Shown here one piece after another: positions 1-7,954 of a DNA stretch of 64,000 nucleotides. A program made the position numbers and the translations under genes. Source of the DNA: Didemnitutus sp041906465 (GTDB taxonomy: Bacteria; Verrucomicrobiota; Verrucomicrobiia; Opitutales; Opitutaceae); the NCBI GenBank assembly GCA_041906465.1, contig JAYRJE010000007.1, positions 1 through 64,000 of the forward strand, written 5' to 3'. The notes under the pieces were generated by a model that ran no database searches, had not been told where the DNA came from, and worked only from the letters and a program-made list of their open reading frames with translations. Position 1 is the stretch's first letter; every line of letters begins with the position of its first letter.

Positions 1-120
1 TGGCGGCCGACCAAATCGCTGCTCACTTACCTGTCATCCCTCTGAAAATTATGCTGCGCGCGGTCGCTACAGCGCAGGGGAGAAGTCGTCATCGCGCTCA
101 CATATTTAGTTCGCAACATA

Positions 121-177
121 ATGCGCCCAGCAACCGAGCCACTCGACCTCGGGGCGCGTGTGCACGTAGGCGGCATA
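121..177 (-). pseudogene. IS66 tnpC fragment, 3' exon of the intron insertion
   Basis: Read on the minus strand from 177 down, this short stretch translates to Y-A-A-Y-V-H-T-R-P-E-V-E-W-L-G-C-W-A-H. It matches the conserved IS66 transposase segment that follows the second catalytic Asp. It continues, in frame, the tnpC part that ends at 2383 on the other side of the group II intron. Homology stops after W-A-H at 121, and translation then runs into a stop four codons later. The C-terminal domain carrying the third acidic residue is therefore gone. Positions 1-120 show no further IS66 sequence and no gene. Confidence 0.8.
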
Positions 178-218
178 GTCGGGTAAGGACGCGTCATCAC
201 TGACGCGTCCTCCCCTCA

Positions 219-252
219 GAACCGGACTGGACAGTTTCCCGTCATCCGGCTC
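219..252 (-). ncRNA. Group II intron domain V
   Basis: On the minus strand this 34-nt segment begins GAGCCGGATGACGGGAAACT and ends GTCCGGTTC. It folds into the canonical domain V hairpin: a lower stem GAGCC(G)GA/TCCGGTTC with the AGC catalytic triad near the 5' base, a bulge, and a GAAA-capped upper stem. It sits just downstream of the reverse transcriptase reading frame, as expected. Domain VI follows directly toward 178. Confidence 0.88.
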
Positions 253-258
253 AAGCCA

Positions 259-1820
259 TCAGCAAAGTCCGGGTAATGCCGGACCGGTGTTCACGACAGT
301 TTTTCCTGAGTGTCGGGTTTCGCGGCGATGTCGTTTGAGACTCAATCGGGCCTCAAAATATCCGTTCCACTCTGGATCGAACGGATTCGCCTTTGCTTGG
401 ATTTTGAGATGCCGCCGGATTGGAGTCTCGACTGCATAGTGCAGCCGCACCCATTCGGGGATCATCAATCGCTGCCTGCCCTCAACCGATGCAGCAAACG
501 TCCAGTTCCGACTCCCGATGGAGTGCCAGTAGCGGCGAGCAACCCAACGCACCGACTTCTTGCGATGGCGGCGTTTTGCCCAGAACCAGAGCGCTTTCCA
601 GATCGCGCCATCCACCCGCTCGAACGCGCGTGTCGCAGAGACATGCCGATGATAGTTAACCCAACCTCGGATTACCGGGTTGAGTTGCCAGATCAGTCGC
701 TCCTGCGCTGCAGCGCGTTGTTCGCGGACGATTGCACGTGTTTTGGCGAGGAACGCCTGCGTGTTTTTCTTGGACGGCCGGATCAGCAGTTTGCCGCCGA
801 ACTTGCGGATGTTCTGCCCGAGGAAGTCGAAGCCGTCGTTGATGTGCGTGATCGTCGTCTTTTCCGCTGAGAGCGTGAGCCCACGGGCCGGTCAAAGTCT
901 TCGACCAGCGGACGGACTTCGTTTTCCAGCAGCTCTCGCGAGGCGCCGGTGATGACGAAGTCGTCGGCATATCGCACGAGATGAACCTTCGGGTGCCGCA
1001 TGAACTGCGAACCGGGCGCCCACTTTCGCGGGAACGTTCGGGTCAGCAATTCCTCCAGCCCATCGAGGGTCATGTTCGCCAACGTCGGTGAGATGATGCC
1101 GCCTTGCGGCGTGCCTTCCTCCGTCGCAAACCACTGACGGCTTTCAACGTAGCCGCAGCGCAGCCATTTCCTGAGCACTTCCGTGTCGGTGGGGATGTGG
1201 TGGAGCATCCATCGGTGGCTGATGTGATCGAAGCAACCTTTGATGTCGCCCTCCAGCACCCATTCTGCCGCATCCGAACGACCAAGCAGCACGAAGCATT
1301 CTTCGATGGCATCCGCCGTCGAGCGGCCAACCCGGAAGCCGTAGGAGTTCGCATCCGCGAGTGACTCGGCGACGGGAGCCAGAGCGAACAGATGCAACGC
1401 CTGCATCGCCCGGTCCTTCATCGTCGGGATTCCCAGCGGACGGAGCTTCCCGTTGCTTTTCGGGATGTGCACCCGTCGCAGCGGCTGCGGTCGATACCCA
1501 TGCCGACGCAGCGTCCTGATCGCTCTATATCTTGTCTCCGGGTAACGCCAAGTGGCCCCATCAACTCCCGGAGTGTTCTTACCCTTGTTTTCTGTCACCC
1601 GCTTCACCGCGAGGGCCTTCGCGTGGAACGCGTGGGTGAGCAGCCATTGCAAGGACTTCACCTTGCCCCAGCGTCTCTCCCGTGTCGCCTTCACGATACG
1701 TTCTTGCAGCCGTCTGACCCGGCGTTCGCATTCCTGCCACGGGATTTGCTCCCAAGCAGCTGCGTCCGAGTTTGGAGGTGCACACGAGGCTCGCGCCCCG
1801 CTCGTTTGCGATTCCCCCAT
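259..1820 (-). pseudogene. ltrA: Group II intron reverse transcriptase/maturase, frameshifted
   Basis: This would be the intron-encoded protein: reverse transcriptase plus maturase for splicing and retrohoming. From the ATG at 1820 the reading frame shows the RT0-RT domain motifs: N-T-P-G-V-D-G, the R-P-L-G-I-P-T region, D-I-K-G-C-F-D, G-T-P-Q-G-G-I-I-S-P and the catalytic Y-A-D-D. Near 878-884 the frame breaks. Restoring one G in the GTGGGCTC run gives G-L-T-L-S-A-E-K-T-T-I-T-H-I, and the protein then continues in the next frame through the maturase (X) domain to the stop at 259. The break sits in a short G run, so either a true inactivating deletion or a sequencing error is possible. A GTG at 1955 could extend the N-terminus by 45 codons, but it lies in ribozyme sequence. 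Confidence 0.87.
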
Positions 1821-2382
1821 TCGATGGTTTTGCACGGATTCTCGTGATTGATGACCCGCTGGAAGTCGGCTCGCTTTCGCGGCGGAACAGTCGGTTCCTA
1901 TCCGTCCGATTACCGGGCGGCGTTCGCTTCCTCCAGCATCCTTTACCCGCCACACCGTCGGCGCACCATGCGGTGCGCTTTGCTTCCGAAGAAGCGGAGC
2001 GTCGGGCTTACCATGTTTCCTCCAAGTAGCGTGGTTGGTGACTTAGCCCCTGCCATTACACCGGCGGCTCTTCATCCACGTATCCCGAGGTAGCTAGCGA
2101 GACATCCTGGCCGCTCACCTTTTGGTCGAAGCCTGTCAGTGTCGTTTGGCTCCTTCGCCTTAACGGTGCTTTGTTCACAGTTCACTTTCATTGGGCGTAT
2201 CACCGGACCTGTCCCCGTCACCACGTTGACACTCGCAGTGACGATTTAGGTTGTCTCGACAGTTTCCGACCCGGCCGTTGCCAGCCGCGCCGGTGCCGAT
2301 AGGTCGCTGCGGGTGGAACCGCAGTCTCATCTATGGTGGATCACGCATATTGAGCATCTACTTGGATGACTTCATGTCACAC

Positions 2383-3282
2383 GGCGCCCCACGCGTCGGA
2401 CTGAAGCAGTCCGCGGTAATCGCCGAGCAGGGACGTGAGTTCGCCATGCCGACGCGACAGCCGCCAATCGAAGACGACATCGCCGCCGGGCCGACTGATC
2501 ACCCACAGCCAACCTTGAGTGGTCCCGCCGCGTTTTTCGTCGGGATCGTTACATCGCACCGGGGTCTCGTCGGCTTGGACGTAACCACCACCGAGCAGGT
2601 CGGCTTGCATCCGCCGATAAATCGGCTCCAGCCACTGCGCGGTGATCGCGATCCAGTCGGCCATCGTCTGCCGCGAGATTGCCGCTCCCCAACGCGCCGA
2701 CATCTGTTTCAAGCGATAAAGGGGCGCGTGATCGACGTATTTGCTGAGCGCGATCCAGGCGAGCAAACCGGCCGAGGCGTAGCCGCCCTGCACGGGACGC
2801 GCCGGAGCGGGCGCGATCACCGGCGGCTGGTCGCGATCATCACGGCGCTTAAACTTCGGGCGCACGATCTCACGCTTGAAGAGTTGCGGCGGCACCACGT
2901 CCACCTCGAAGGTCCGCTCCTCGCCGATGCGCTCGTAGTGCTCGGGCTGCGCGCGCACCGGCTCCGGCACGATCTCGATCGTCTCCTTCACCGGCAACTT
3001 TGCGAAGGTCTCCGCCGCCAGCGGGCGCTTTTCCCGCGGCGCACTCGTGCGCTCGTAGGTGATCGTTTGTTTCGGCGCTTCTACCGCGGCGGTGAGTTTT
3101 TCCAGCTCCGCCAACTTCAACAGCAGCTGCGCGCGATCGAGCTTCTCGCTCTTGCCGGAACCGAACAGCTGTTTCTTCAGCCACTCGATCTGCGCCCGCA
3201 GCACCGGAACCTCCGCGCGCAACTCGCTCAGCTCCTCACGCAGGAGCTTCACTTCTTCGGGGTTGATCGCGGCCGCACTCAC
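2383..3282 (-). pseudogene. tnpC: IS66-family transposase TnpC, 5' portion interrupted by intron
   Basis: This encodes the N-terminal ~300 residues of a DDE transposase that is normally about 500 residues long. An N-terminal coiled coil (L-L-R-E-E-L-S-E-L-R) is followed by the basic K-K-Q-L-F-G-S-G-K-S-E-K region, the zinc-finger/linker region, and the catalytic core with V-Q-A-D-E-T-P-V-R-C (first Asp) and L-L-Q-S-D-A-W-G-A (second Asp). At that point the group II intron begins. The remaining 19 codons before the truncation are at 121-177. The third acidic residue is absent, so even a correctly spliced transcript would give an inactive protein. The start is a GTG at 3282. It follows tnpB by about 60 nt in the usual tnpA-tnpB-tnpC order. 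Confidence 0.9.
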
Positions 3283-3342
3283 GTCGGCGCGATGAGAGCA
3301 GAGCGCGCACCAAAAGTTCCGCCGTCGTTATATTATTTTTGC

Positions 3343-3690
3343 TCAGCGCTCATACCACGCCTTGAGCGAACCTTGCTTCAGCTCCACGCCACCGACGAGC
3401 AACGCCAGCGCCTCCGGTGCCAGCGAGAGCTTCTTGCGCGCCTCACTCGGCGTTGGCCACGAGAAGCGGCCTTTCTCCAGTCGCTTCGCCAGCACCCACA
3501 CGCCAGTGCCGTCCCAATAGAGCATCTTCAGGCGCGTGCGCTCCTTGTTGATGAAGCAGAAGACCGCACCGTTGCGCGGATCCTCCTCGAGTTGCTCGGC
3601 CACCGCGCTCCACAGTCCGTTAAACTGCTTGCGCATGTCCACCGGCTGCACCGCCACGTAGATCCGCACCGCCGCAGGGAAGGCGAGCAT
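3343..3690 (-). CDS. tnpB: IS66 accessory protein TnpB
   Basis: A 115-residue protein starting M-L-A-F-P-A-A-V-R-I-Y-V-A, with the family hallmarks V-D-M-R-K-Q-F-N-G-L near residue 20, then the G-A-V-F-C-F-I-N-K segment and L-K-M-L-Y-W-D-G-T-G. This is the second ORF of IS66-type elements and is required for transposition alongside TnpA and TnpC. Its exact biochemical role is not settled in the family. The frame is open upstream, but the ATG at 3690 matches the family N-terminus and lies 4 nt after the tnpA stop. The gene looks intact. Confidence 0.93.
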   Translation of the reverse strand: MLAFPAAVRIYVAVQPVDMRKQFNGLWSAVAEQLEEDPRNGAVFCFINKERTRLKMLYWDGTGVWVLAKRLEKGRFSWPTPSEARKKLSLAPEALALLVGGVELKQGSLKAWYER

Positions 3691-3694
3691 CGCT

Positions 3695-4072
3695 TCAGCT
3701 CCGCAATGCCCGCACCAGCGCCGCGAGCTTCTGCACATCGTCGCCACGCACGACCACGCCGTCGGCCAAACGCACCTCGAGGCTCGCGGTCGTCGGCGCT
3801 GCTGATGCCGGCAACTGCACCTGCGCAAACTGCATCGCGCCCTCGCGCGGTGACGACACCGCCGACACGCGCAACTCTCCCTTCGCAGCCTTCTGCACCC
3901 AGTGCGCAAACGTCGAGTAGCGCAGCCCCTCGCGTTTCGCGAACGCCATCTGGTTCAAGCCGCTCTCGCGATACGCCCGCACATAGTCAGCGCGCTGCGC
4001 CACCGACATCCGACGCCGCCCACGCGAGTCGCGATCTCCCGCATCAATCACCTCCGCCACAATCGTTCCCAT
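3695..4072 (-). CDS. tnpA: IS66 accessory protein TnpA
   Basis: A 125-residue protein. The N-terminal half resembles a helix-turn-helix transposase-accessory domain (R-R-R-M-S-V-A-Q-R-A-D-Y-V-R-A-Y-R-E-S-G, then F-A-K-R-E-G-L-R-Y-S-T-F-A-H-W). The C-terminal half resembles the IS66 OrfA tail (S-L-E-V-R-L-A-D-G-V-V-V-R-G). It is the first gene of the IS66 operon, starts about 60 nt inside the terminal inverted repeat and is followed 4 nt later by tnpB. It probably binds the element ends. It appears intact although the element as a whole is broken. Confidence 0.9.
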   Translation of the reverse strand: MGTIVAEVIDAGDRDSRGRRRMSVAQRADYVRAYRESGLNQMAFAKREGLRYSTFAHWVQKAAKGELRVSAVSSPREGAMQFAQVQLPASAAPTTASLEVRLADGVVVRGDDVQKLAALVRALRS

Positions 4073-4111
4073 CCCGCCACCTTACCGCGCTCGATCATCC
4101 ACGCCTAGGAG

Positions 4112-4131
4112 GACGCCGGCCGGACGCTTAC
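4112..4131 (-). repeat. IS66 left terminal inverted repeat
   Basis: On the minus strand the sequence from 4131 begins GTAAGCGTCCGGCCGGCG, the typical GTAA-starting end of IS66-family elements, and lies just upstream of tnpA. The matching right end is missing because the element is truncated at 121, so the target duplication cannot be confirmed. Confidence 0.75.
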
Positions 4132-4194
4132 GAATCGGTTCCCTGAGACCCAACAACAACTCCCATCCTCCCAAAAAAGCAGGTGACGAAATGC

Positions 4195-4830
4195 TCACCT
4201 CGATTTGGAAGGCGGAACCCCGGTCCAATCGGCTTTCAGAATGGCCGCTTCGACTTCGTCGCGCAGCGATTCGATGTAGTCGTCCGTGGAGCTAACGCTG
4301 GCGTGTCCGAGCGCATCGCGCAGCAGCATCAAATTGCGCCCTGAGCGGATAAACAATTTTCGCGCAAAGGTCTTCCTCAGCATATGCGTGCCGAGGCGTC
4401 CGTCGTCAAAAATCCCAGCTTTGGCCAAGACTCGGCGCACGAGGCGCAATCCCGTTCGGCGGTCCATGGGAAGCGCGTTCCCGTCCCTGTCTTGGATTTC
4501 GCCGGGGAATAGCAGCGACCGCGGCTCGATCGCGCCGCGTCGCGCCAGTGTCTCGACGTGAGCACGGATCGCCCGGCCCAACTCCTGCGAAACCGGCAGC
4601 GGCAGCGGCTTCTTGCGACGACGATCCAGCGGATGTGGCGGCCGCTGCAGGAAGGCTACCGGCGCGCCGTCCGACCAGACGTCCTCGACCCGCAGAACGA
4701 GCGCCTCCAGCAAGCGAGCGCCCGCGAAAAGTTGCAGCGTAACCAGAAGACGGGCATGCGACGGCGCACACCGTGCGGCGAAAACAACGCGACGTTCTTC
4801 TTCGGCGCTGAGAGAGCGAGTGCCAGGCAT
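4195..4830 (-). CDS. Minimal tyrosine recombinase (integrase catalytic domain), copy 1
   Basis: A 211-residue protein consisting almost only of the tyrosine recombinase catalytic domain. Visible residues are box I Arg39 (F-A-G-A-R-L-L-E-A-L), box II His149-x-x-Arg152 (T-H-M-L-R-K-T-F-A), His176 (A-L-G-H-A-S) and the nucleophile Tyr185 (D-D-Y-I). It should cut and rejoin DNA through a 3'-phosphotyrosine. The N-terminal core-binding domain found in Xer and phage integrases is missing: only about 15 residues precede the fold. It lies 12 nt or so downstream of a second recombinase that is clearly related but divergent, so the two may work as a pair. CTCCC sits directly before the ATG. Confidence 0.85.
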   Translation of the reverse strand: MPGTRSLSAEEERRVVFAARCAPSHARLLVTLQLFAGARLLEALVLRVEDVWSDGAPVAFLQRPPHPLDRRRKKPLPLPVSQELGRAIRAHVETLARRGAIEPRSLLFPGEIQDRDGNALPMDRRTGLRLVRRVLAKAGIFDDGRLGTHMLRKTFARKLFIRSGRNLMLLRDALGHASVSSTDDYIESLRDEVEAAILKADWTGVPPSKSR

Positions 4831-4842
4831 GGGAGTGATCGA

Positions 4843-5484
4843 CTACAAGTTGGTGGCTTTTCGCCGCGGCTGCCGCGTCCAGTCGCCGAGCCGCACGAGC
4901 CGGTGAATATCCCCTGGCCGGTTTTCGAGGTAACGCTCGGTGACGGCGATGGAGGTGTGGCCGAGCGCGGCCCGCGTGACGTGGAGGTTGTGCCCCGAGA
5001 GAATGAAAACTTTTCGGGCAAAGGTTTTCCGGAACGTGTGGGTGCCGAGGCGCCCGTCATTGCGGACCCGCGCGAGTCGGAACACGTGCATGAAGGTTTT
5101 TCGCGCCTGTGCGGAGCTGAGGGGGCGGAGCAGTTCACCGGAAGCATCGCTGGCGAACAGCGGCTGAGTCTGGGCCAGCCCACCTTTCGCCTGAGACGCC
5201 ATGACCGAGACGTGGAGCTCCAGCGCACGCTCCAACTCGGGAACGACCGGCACCCAGCGCGTTTGGCCTCGCTTGCCCTTCAGCCGGCGAGGCGCGACGC
5301 CGATCTGCGGCAAGACTTTGCCGTGGCGCCAGACTTGTCCGATCGTGAGGGAGAGCACTTCGGCGATGCGAAAACCGGTGAAGAGCTGCGTAGTGACCAA
5401 CGCGCGGTCGCGCGGTGACTGCGCGCGTGCCACAGCGATCACGCGTTGCTCTTCGGTATCGGTCAGCGGACGTCGAGCTTTCAT
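4843..5484 (-). CDS. Minimal tyrosine recombinase (integrase catalytic domain), copy 2
   Basis: A 213-residue recombinase with the complete catalytic set: Arg39 (F-T-G-F-R-I-A-E-V-L), His149-x-x-Arg152 (T-H-T-F-R-K-T-F-A-R-K), His176 (A-L-G-H-T-S) and Tyr185 (E-R-Y-L). As in the next gene, the core-binding domain is missing. The shared block R-K-T-F-A-R-K-(L/V)-F-I shows that the two are paralogues. A TTG at 5493 would add three residues; the ATG at 5484 is preferred. It is followed after 12 nt by copy 1 and preceded after 17 nt by an AAA+ ATPase, suggesting one transcript. No arms or attachment sites could be recognised. Confidence 0.85.
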   Translation of the reverse strand: MKARRPLTDTEEQRVIAVARAQSPRDRALVTTQLFTGFRIAEVLSLTIGQVWRHGKVLPQIGVAPRRLKGKRGQTRWVPVVPELERALELHVSVMASQAKGGLAQTQPLFASDASGELLRPLSSAQARKTFMHVFRLARVRNDGRLGTHTFRKTFARKVFILSGHNLHVTRAALGHTSIAVTERYLENRPGDIHRLVRLGDWTRQPRRKATNL

Positions 5485-5501
5485 AGGCCGCAAAATGGTG
5501 T

Positions 5502-6461
5502 TCAGAACCTGAACTCGCGTTGCTGACCCTTGCGGACGAGCCGCACGGGGCCGGGGCCTACGTCAAGAGGCGGGCTGCCGGGCTGCCAGCCCCGCAGCAT
5601 CAGTTCGGTCACGACGGATTGCAGCGCGCGAAACCCTTGCCGCGGCAGCAATTCCACCAGCACGCGCACCTCGTCGTAGTGGACGTGCTCGGCGTAGGCG
5701 CGGGCACCAGCTCGCTCCAACAGCACCAGAGCTTCCGGCAGGCTCGGCGGGCGGATGAGCTGCACTGCGCCGTCAAAGCGGGCGAGCAGTTCTGCCATCG
5801 GGCCGCGTGTCGCGATCACTTCGCGCAACGCCGCCCGATGGTCGGTGACGCGTGCTTCGACCGTGCCCTGCCCAAATCCGATCTGCCCCTTCAGCAAGCG
5901 CGCATCGAAAATCTCCTGCCACGTGCCGGACCCGACGATGAACAGGCGAGCTCCCGCGCCGTGATCTCGAAGGGCCTGCAGCGCTTCGTCTTTGTGGCGA
6001 CCGCGGACTTCGGCGTCGGTCACGAAGCGTTCCAGCGGCAACTCGTGGTCGATGAGTGCCCAGATTTCATTGGCGACGGCACGAGACCACTCTTGCTCGG
6101 AGTTGACGGGCAACTTGTCGAGTTCGTCGAGATGCACCACGACGCGCGGATGATCCACCGCTGCCTCGAGGACGCGGAAGAGCGTGCAGAAAGAGCGCGC
6201 CCCTTGAACGATCCAGTCGCCGTAGCTCAGGCGCAGATAGTGCGCGCCCACGCTTTGTGTGAGAAGACGGCACAAGTGGCTTTTGCCGCAGCCGGTGGGC
6301 CCCACGATGAGCGGCCAAAGTCGCGGCTGAATGACGCAGTCACGCGTCGCACCCGCAAAATGCAACCGCGCCAAGTCCATGATGCGTTGGAGAACGCGGG
6401 CCTGATCTTCGGTCAGTGGCGGTTCGCTGGCCGACGACCGGGAAAAAAGAGGAGAGAGCAT
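5502..6461 (-). CDS. AAA+ ATPase associated with the recombinases
   Basis: A 319-residue P-loop ATPase. Walker A is G-P-T-G-C-G-K-S-H at about residues 54-62 and Walker B is V-V-V-H-L-D-E-L-D-K at about 107-116. After these come a helical region and a C-terminal lid rich in L-L-E-R-A-G-A-R-A-Y. Such ATPases act as DNA-remodelling or target-selection partners (TniB, IstB and ClpX-like groups share this core), but this one is not clearly assigned to any of them. The ATG at 6461 is chosen over a TTG at 6467 because a conserved CTCCCATCTT box ends 5 nt before it. It is the first gene of an apparent three-gene unit with the two recombinases. Confidence 0.75.
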   Translation of the reverse strand: MLSPLFSRSSASEPPLTEDQARVLQRIMDLARLHFAGATRDCVIQPRLWPLIVGPTGCGKSHLCRLLTQSVGAHYLRLSYGDWIVQGARSFCTLFRVLEAAVDHPRVVVHLDELDKLPVNSEQEWSRAVANEIWALIDHELPLERFVTDAEVRGRHKDEALQALRDHGAGARLFIVGSGTWQEIFDARLLKGQIGFGQGTVEARVTDHRAALREVIATRGPMAELLARFDGAVQLIRPPSLPEALVLLERAGARAYAEHVHYDEVRVLVELLPRQGFRALQSVVTELMLRGWQPGSPPLDVGPGPVRLVRKGQQREFRF

Positions 6462-6466
6462 GTCCA

Positions 6467-6476
6467 AAGATGGGAG
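6467..6476 (-). promoter_or_regulatory. CTCCCATCTT box before the ATPase gene
   Basis: The minus strand reads CTCCCATCTT ending 5 nt before the ATG at 6461. The same ten bases occur before two other genes of this module and in variant form before a fourth. It is the reverse of a Shine-Dalgarno sense, so it is not an ordinary ribosome binding site. Confidence 0.55.
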
Positions 6477-6545
6477 GGATATGGGCCGACGTTGGCCGCA
6501 CGCGGGGGACGATCCCCGCGCGCGGCCTCCGTGAGCGGACGGGAC

Positions 6546-7217
6546 TCAACGCAAACGGACCCGGCTCTGGTTGCCCCAGCCGTCGCGCCACGCGGCCTCT
6601 CCCGCGGTCAAATCCAGCGCGATGTGGTTGGGCACTTGGGGATGCGCGTCCGGCGAGCTGCCCGGATTGAGGCTCCACATCGCGCCGCTGCGCGCACGCC
6701 AGCGTTGCGGCAGATGGATGTGCCCGGAGAGGATCAGCCAGGGCTTGTCAGTCGGCATCCGGAGATGACGCGCCAAATGCTCATCCCCGCAGTCTACGTC
6801 CTCATACCGCGCTTGCGCCGTGGGCGCACCGGCGGGCGGAAGATGCGTGATCACCACGTGGTTTTCGCCGCCGCGCAGGGGCACTTCGCCAAAGGGCACC
6901 GCTTCGATGGTCCATTGGCCACGACGCAGCATCTGGCGGTCGGTTTTCAGCTGTTCGCGCGCAATGCTCAAGGGCGACAGCCAGCGGCAGTGCGGCGGCT
7001 CGTCGAGGTCGTGGTTGCCGGAGCAGATGACGAACGGCACCGGCGCGTGGCGCAGCCAGCTGCTGACCCATTCGATTTGGTCTTCAAGCGGGCGAGGGTT
7101 GAAGATGTCCAGCAGGTCGCCGGAAATCGCGACCGCGTCGTAGTCGGGCGCGTTCAGCGACACCCAGTAAAACCAGGGCGTGTGGAAGTGAAGGTCGGTA
7201 ACGTGAAGGATTTTCAT
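6546..7217 (-). CDS. Calcineurin-like metallophosphoesterase
   Basis: A 223-residue protein with all metal-binding motifs of the family in order: D-L-H (residues 8-10), G-D-L-L-D (33-37), G-N-H-D (67-70), T-H-L-P-P with His125, and G-H-I-H (165-168). It should hydrolyse phosphomonoesters or phosphodiesters with two bound metals. Known relatives include 2',3'-cyclic phosphodiesterases and nucleases of the SbcD/Mre11 type. No capping domain is present, so the substrate cannot be told. It has no signal peptide and is cytoplasmic. It lies between the ATPase and the RusA-like gene in a recombination-flavoured module, which makes a nucleic acid substrate plausible. The conserved upstream box precedes its ATG. 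Confidence 0.85.
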   Translation of the reverse strand: MKILHVTDLHFHTPWFYWVSLNAPDYDAVAISGDLLDIFNPRPLEDQIEWVSSWLRHAPVPFVICSGNHDLDEPPHCRWLSPLSIAREQLKTDRQMLRRGQWTIEAVPFGEVPLRGGENHVVITHLPPAGAPTAQARYEDVDCGDEHLARHLRMPTDKPWLILSGHIHLPQRWRARSGAMWSLNPGSSPDAHPQVPNHIALDLTAGEAAWRDGWGNQSRVRLR

Positions 7218-7225
7218 GACGAAAG

Positions 7226-7235
7226 AAGATGGGAG
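7226..7235 (-). promoter_or_regulatory. CTCCCATCTT box before the phosphoesterase gene
   Basis: An exact copy of the ten-base box found before the ATPase gene. It ends 8 nt before the ATG at 7217. Confidence 0.55.
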
Positions 7236-7292
7236 GAATGGCGCGGACGGACGGGATGGGCTCCGCCCGCGCCCACGGTTGTTGGCGGTCGT

Positions 7293-7880
7293 TTAGCTGT
7301 GGCGCGCGAGAGCGAGGCACGGCGCGGGATGCGCCGTCACCTTAACCACCGTGAGGTCGTTCACCGGGCTCGCGGCGATGAACGGAGCCATGCCCACCGT
7401 GTAGCGCGTGACCTGATGGTCATTCGCGAACATGGTGTAGAGGAGCCCGGCGTCAGGCGGGGGGACCACGAGGCTCGCGGGCGGAATCGCGAGCGCGTTC
7501 TGCAGCGGCTTCCAGAGATTATCCAGGTCGGGCTGCTGACCGCGGGGGCGCACCCCGATGAGGAACTTCACCTCGATCTCGATCTGGCAGCTCGAGGCAA
7601 AGAGGGCGTGATAGCGGACGCCATTGACCACCCGCGATTCGCCGGCCGAGGCCCCGGCGGCGGCCAGGGTCTTGGCGAAGCTCGCGAGCGCCAGCTGATA
7701 GCTGGGGTTGGTGAGGATGCGCCCGGTCGAATCCGAGCGCGCGCGGTCGGTGTCGCTGCGCAGCCGCCCGTGGATCACCGTCTCGACGGTGAGCGTCGCC
7801 GGACCGGTGGCGAGAAAGGAGGCGGGCACATGGCCCGCTTCCGCGTGAGAAGAGGAGGGGAGGGAATCGATGTTGACCAT
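7293..7880 (-). CDS. RusA-like Holliday junction resolvase candidate
   Basis: A 195-residue protein whose C-terminal half resembles the RusA endodeoxyribonuclease fold: a beta-strand I-E-I-E-V-K-F-L-I-G, then P-D-L-D-N-L-W-K-P-L (Asp118, Asp120, Asn121, Lys124), and further on N-D-H-Q-V (Asp154), which corresponds to the family's D-D-x-Q-(V/I). These acidic residues coordinate Mg2+ in RusA. The N-terminal ~60 residues are unlike classical RusA (about 120 residues), so this is a longer relative or only a distant fold match. If correct it would resolve branched DNA made by the neighbouring recombinases. The assignment rests on motif pattern only. Confidence 0.55.
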   Translation of the reverse strand: MVNIDSLPSSSHAEAGHVPASFLATGPATLTVETVIHGRLRSDTDRARSDSTGRILTNPSYQLALASFAKTLAAAGASAGESRVVNGVRYHALFASSCQIEIEVKFLIGVRPRGQQPDLDNLWKPLQNALAIPPASLVVPPPDAGLLYTMFANDHQVTRYTVGMAPFIAASPVNDLTVVKVTAHPAPCLALARHS

Positions 7881-7883
7881 AAC

Positions 7884-7900
7884 GCTCCCAAGATGGGAGC
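7884..7900 (-). promoter_or_regulatory. CTCCCATCTT box inside a 17-bp palindrome
   Basis: GCTCCC-AAGAT-GGGAGC has perfect 6-bp arms and overlaps the third exact copy of the box (7890-7899). It lies 3 nt upstream of the ATG at 7880 and about 55 nt upstream of the possible divergent gene at 7955. It could be an operator or an mRNA hairpin affecting translation of the RusA-like gene. Confidence 0.5.
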
Positions 7901-7954
7901 GGCCCGGGACCGAAATGGGACGCTGGCGCGTGCGGCGGGCGGATCCGCGCGCTC

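Larger units (their letters stand above)
178..2382 (-). mobile_element. Group II intron inserted in IS66 tnpC
   Basis: The 5' end reads GTGTGACATGAAG (minus strand from 2382), matching the group II GUGYG start. The 3' end reads CCTTACCCGAC and ends at 178 in AY as expected. Joining the flanking bases (GCC at 2385-2383 with TAT at 177-175) restores a continuous IS66 transposase frame, which fixes both boundaries. A 34-nt domain V lies at 219-252, followed by a domain VI-like hairpin with GGACGCGTCA-type arms. The reverse transcriptase gene lies between domains I-III (about 1821-2382) and domain V. The total is 2205 nt, normal for an ORF-bearing bacterial intron. The encoded protein is frameshifted, so mobility is doubtful, but the ribozyme core may still splice. 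Confidence 0.9.

Noticed and set aside
2251..4146. Long plus-strand frame (about 630 codons) across the IS66 genes
   Set aside because: It is the antisense shadow of tnpA-tnpB-tnpC in GC-rich DNA, with Arg/His/Leu-rich composition and no motif.
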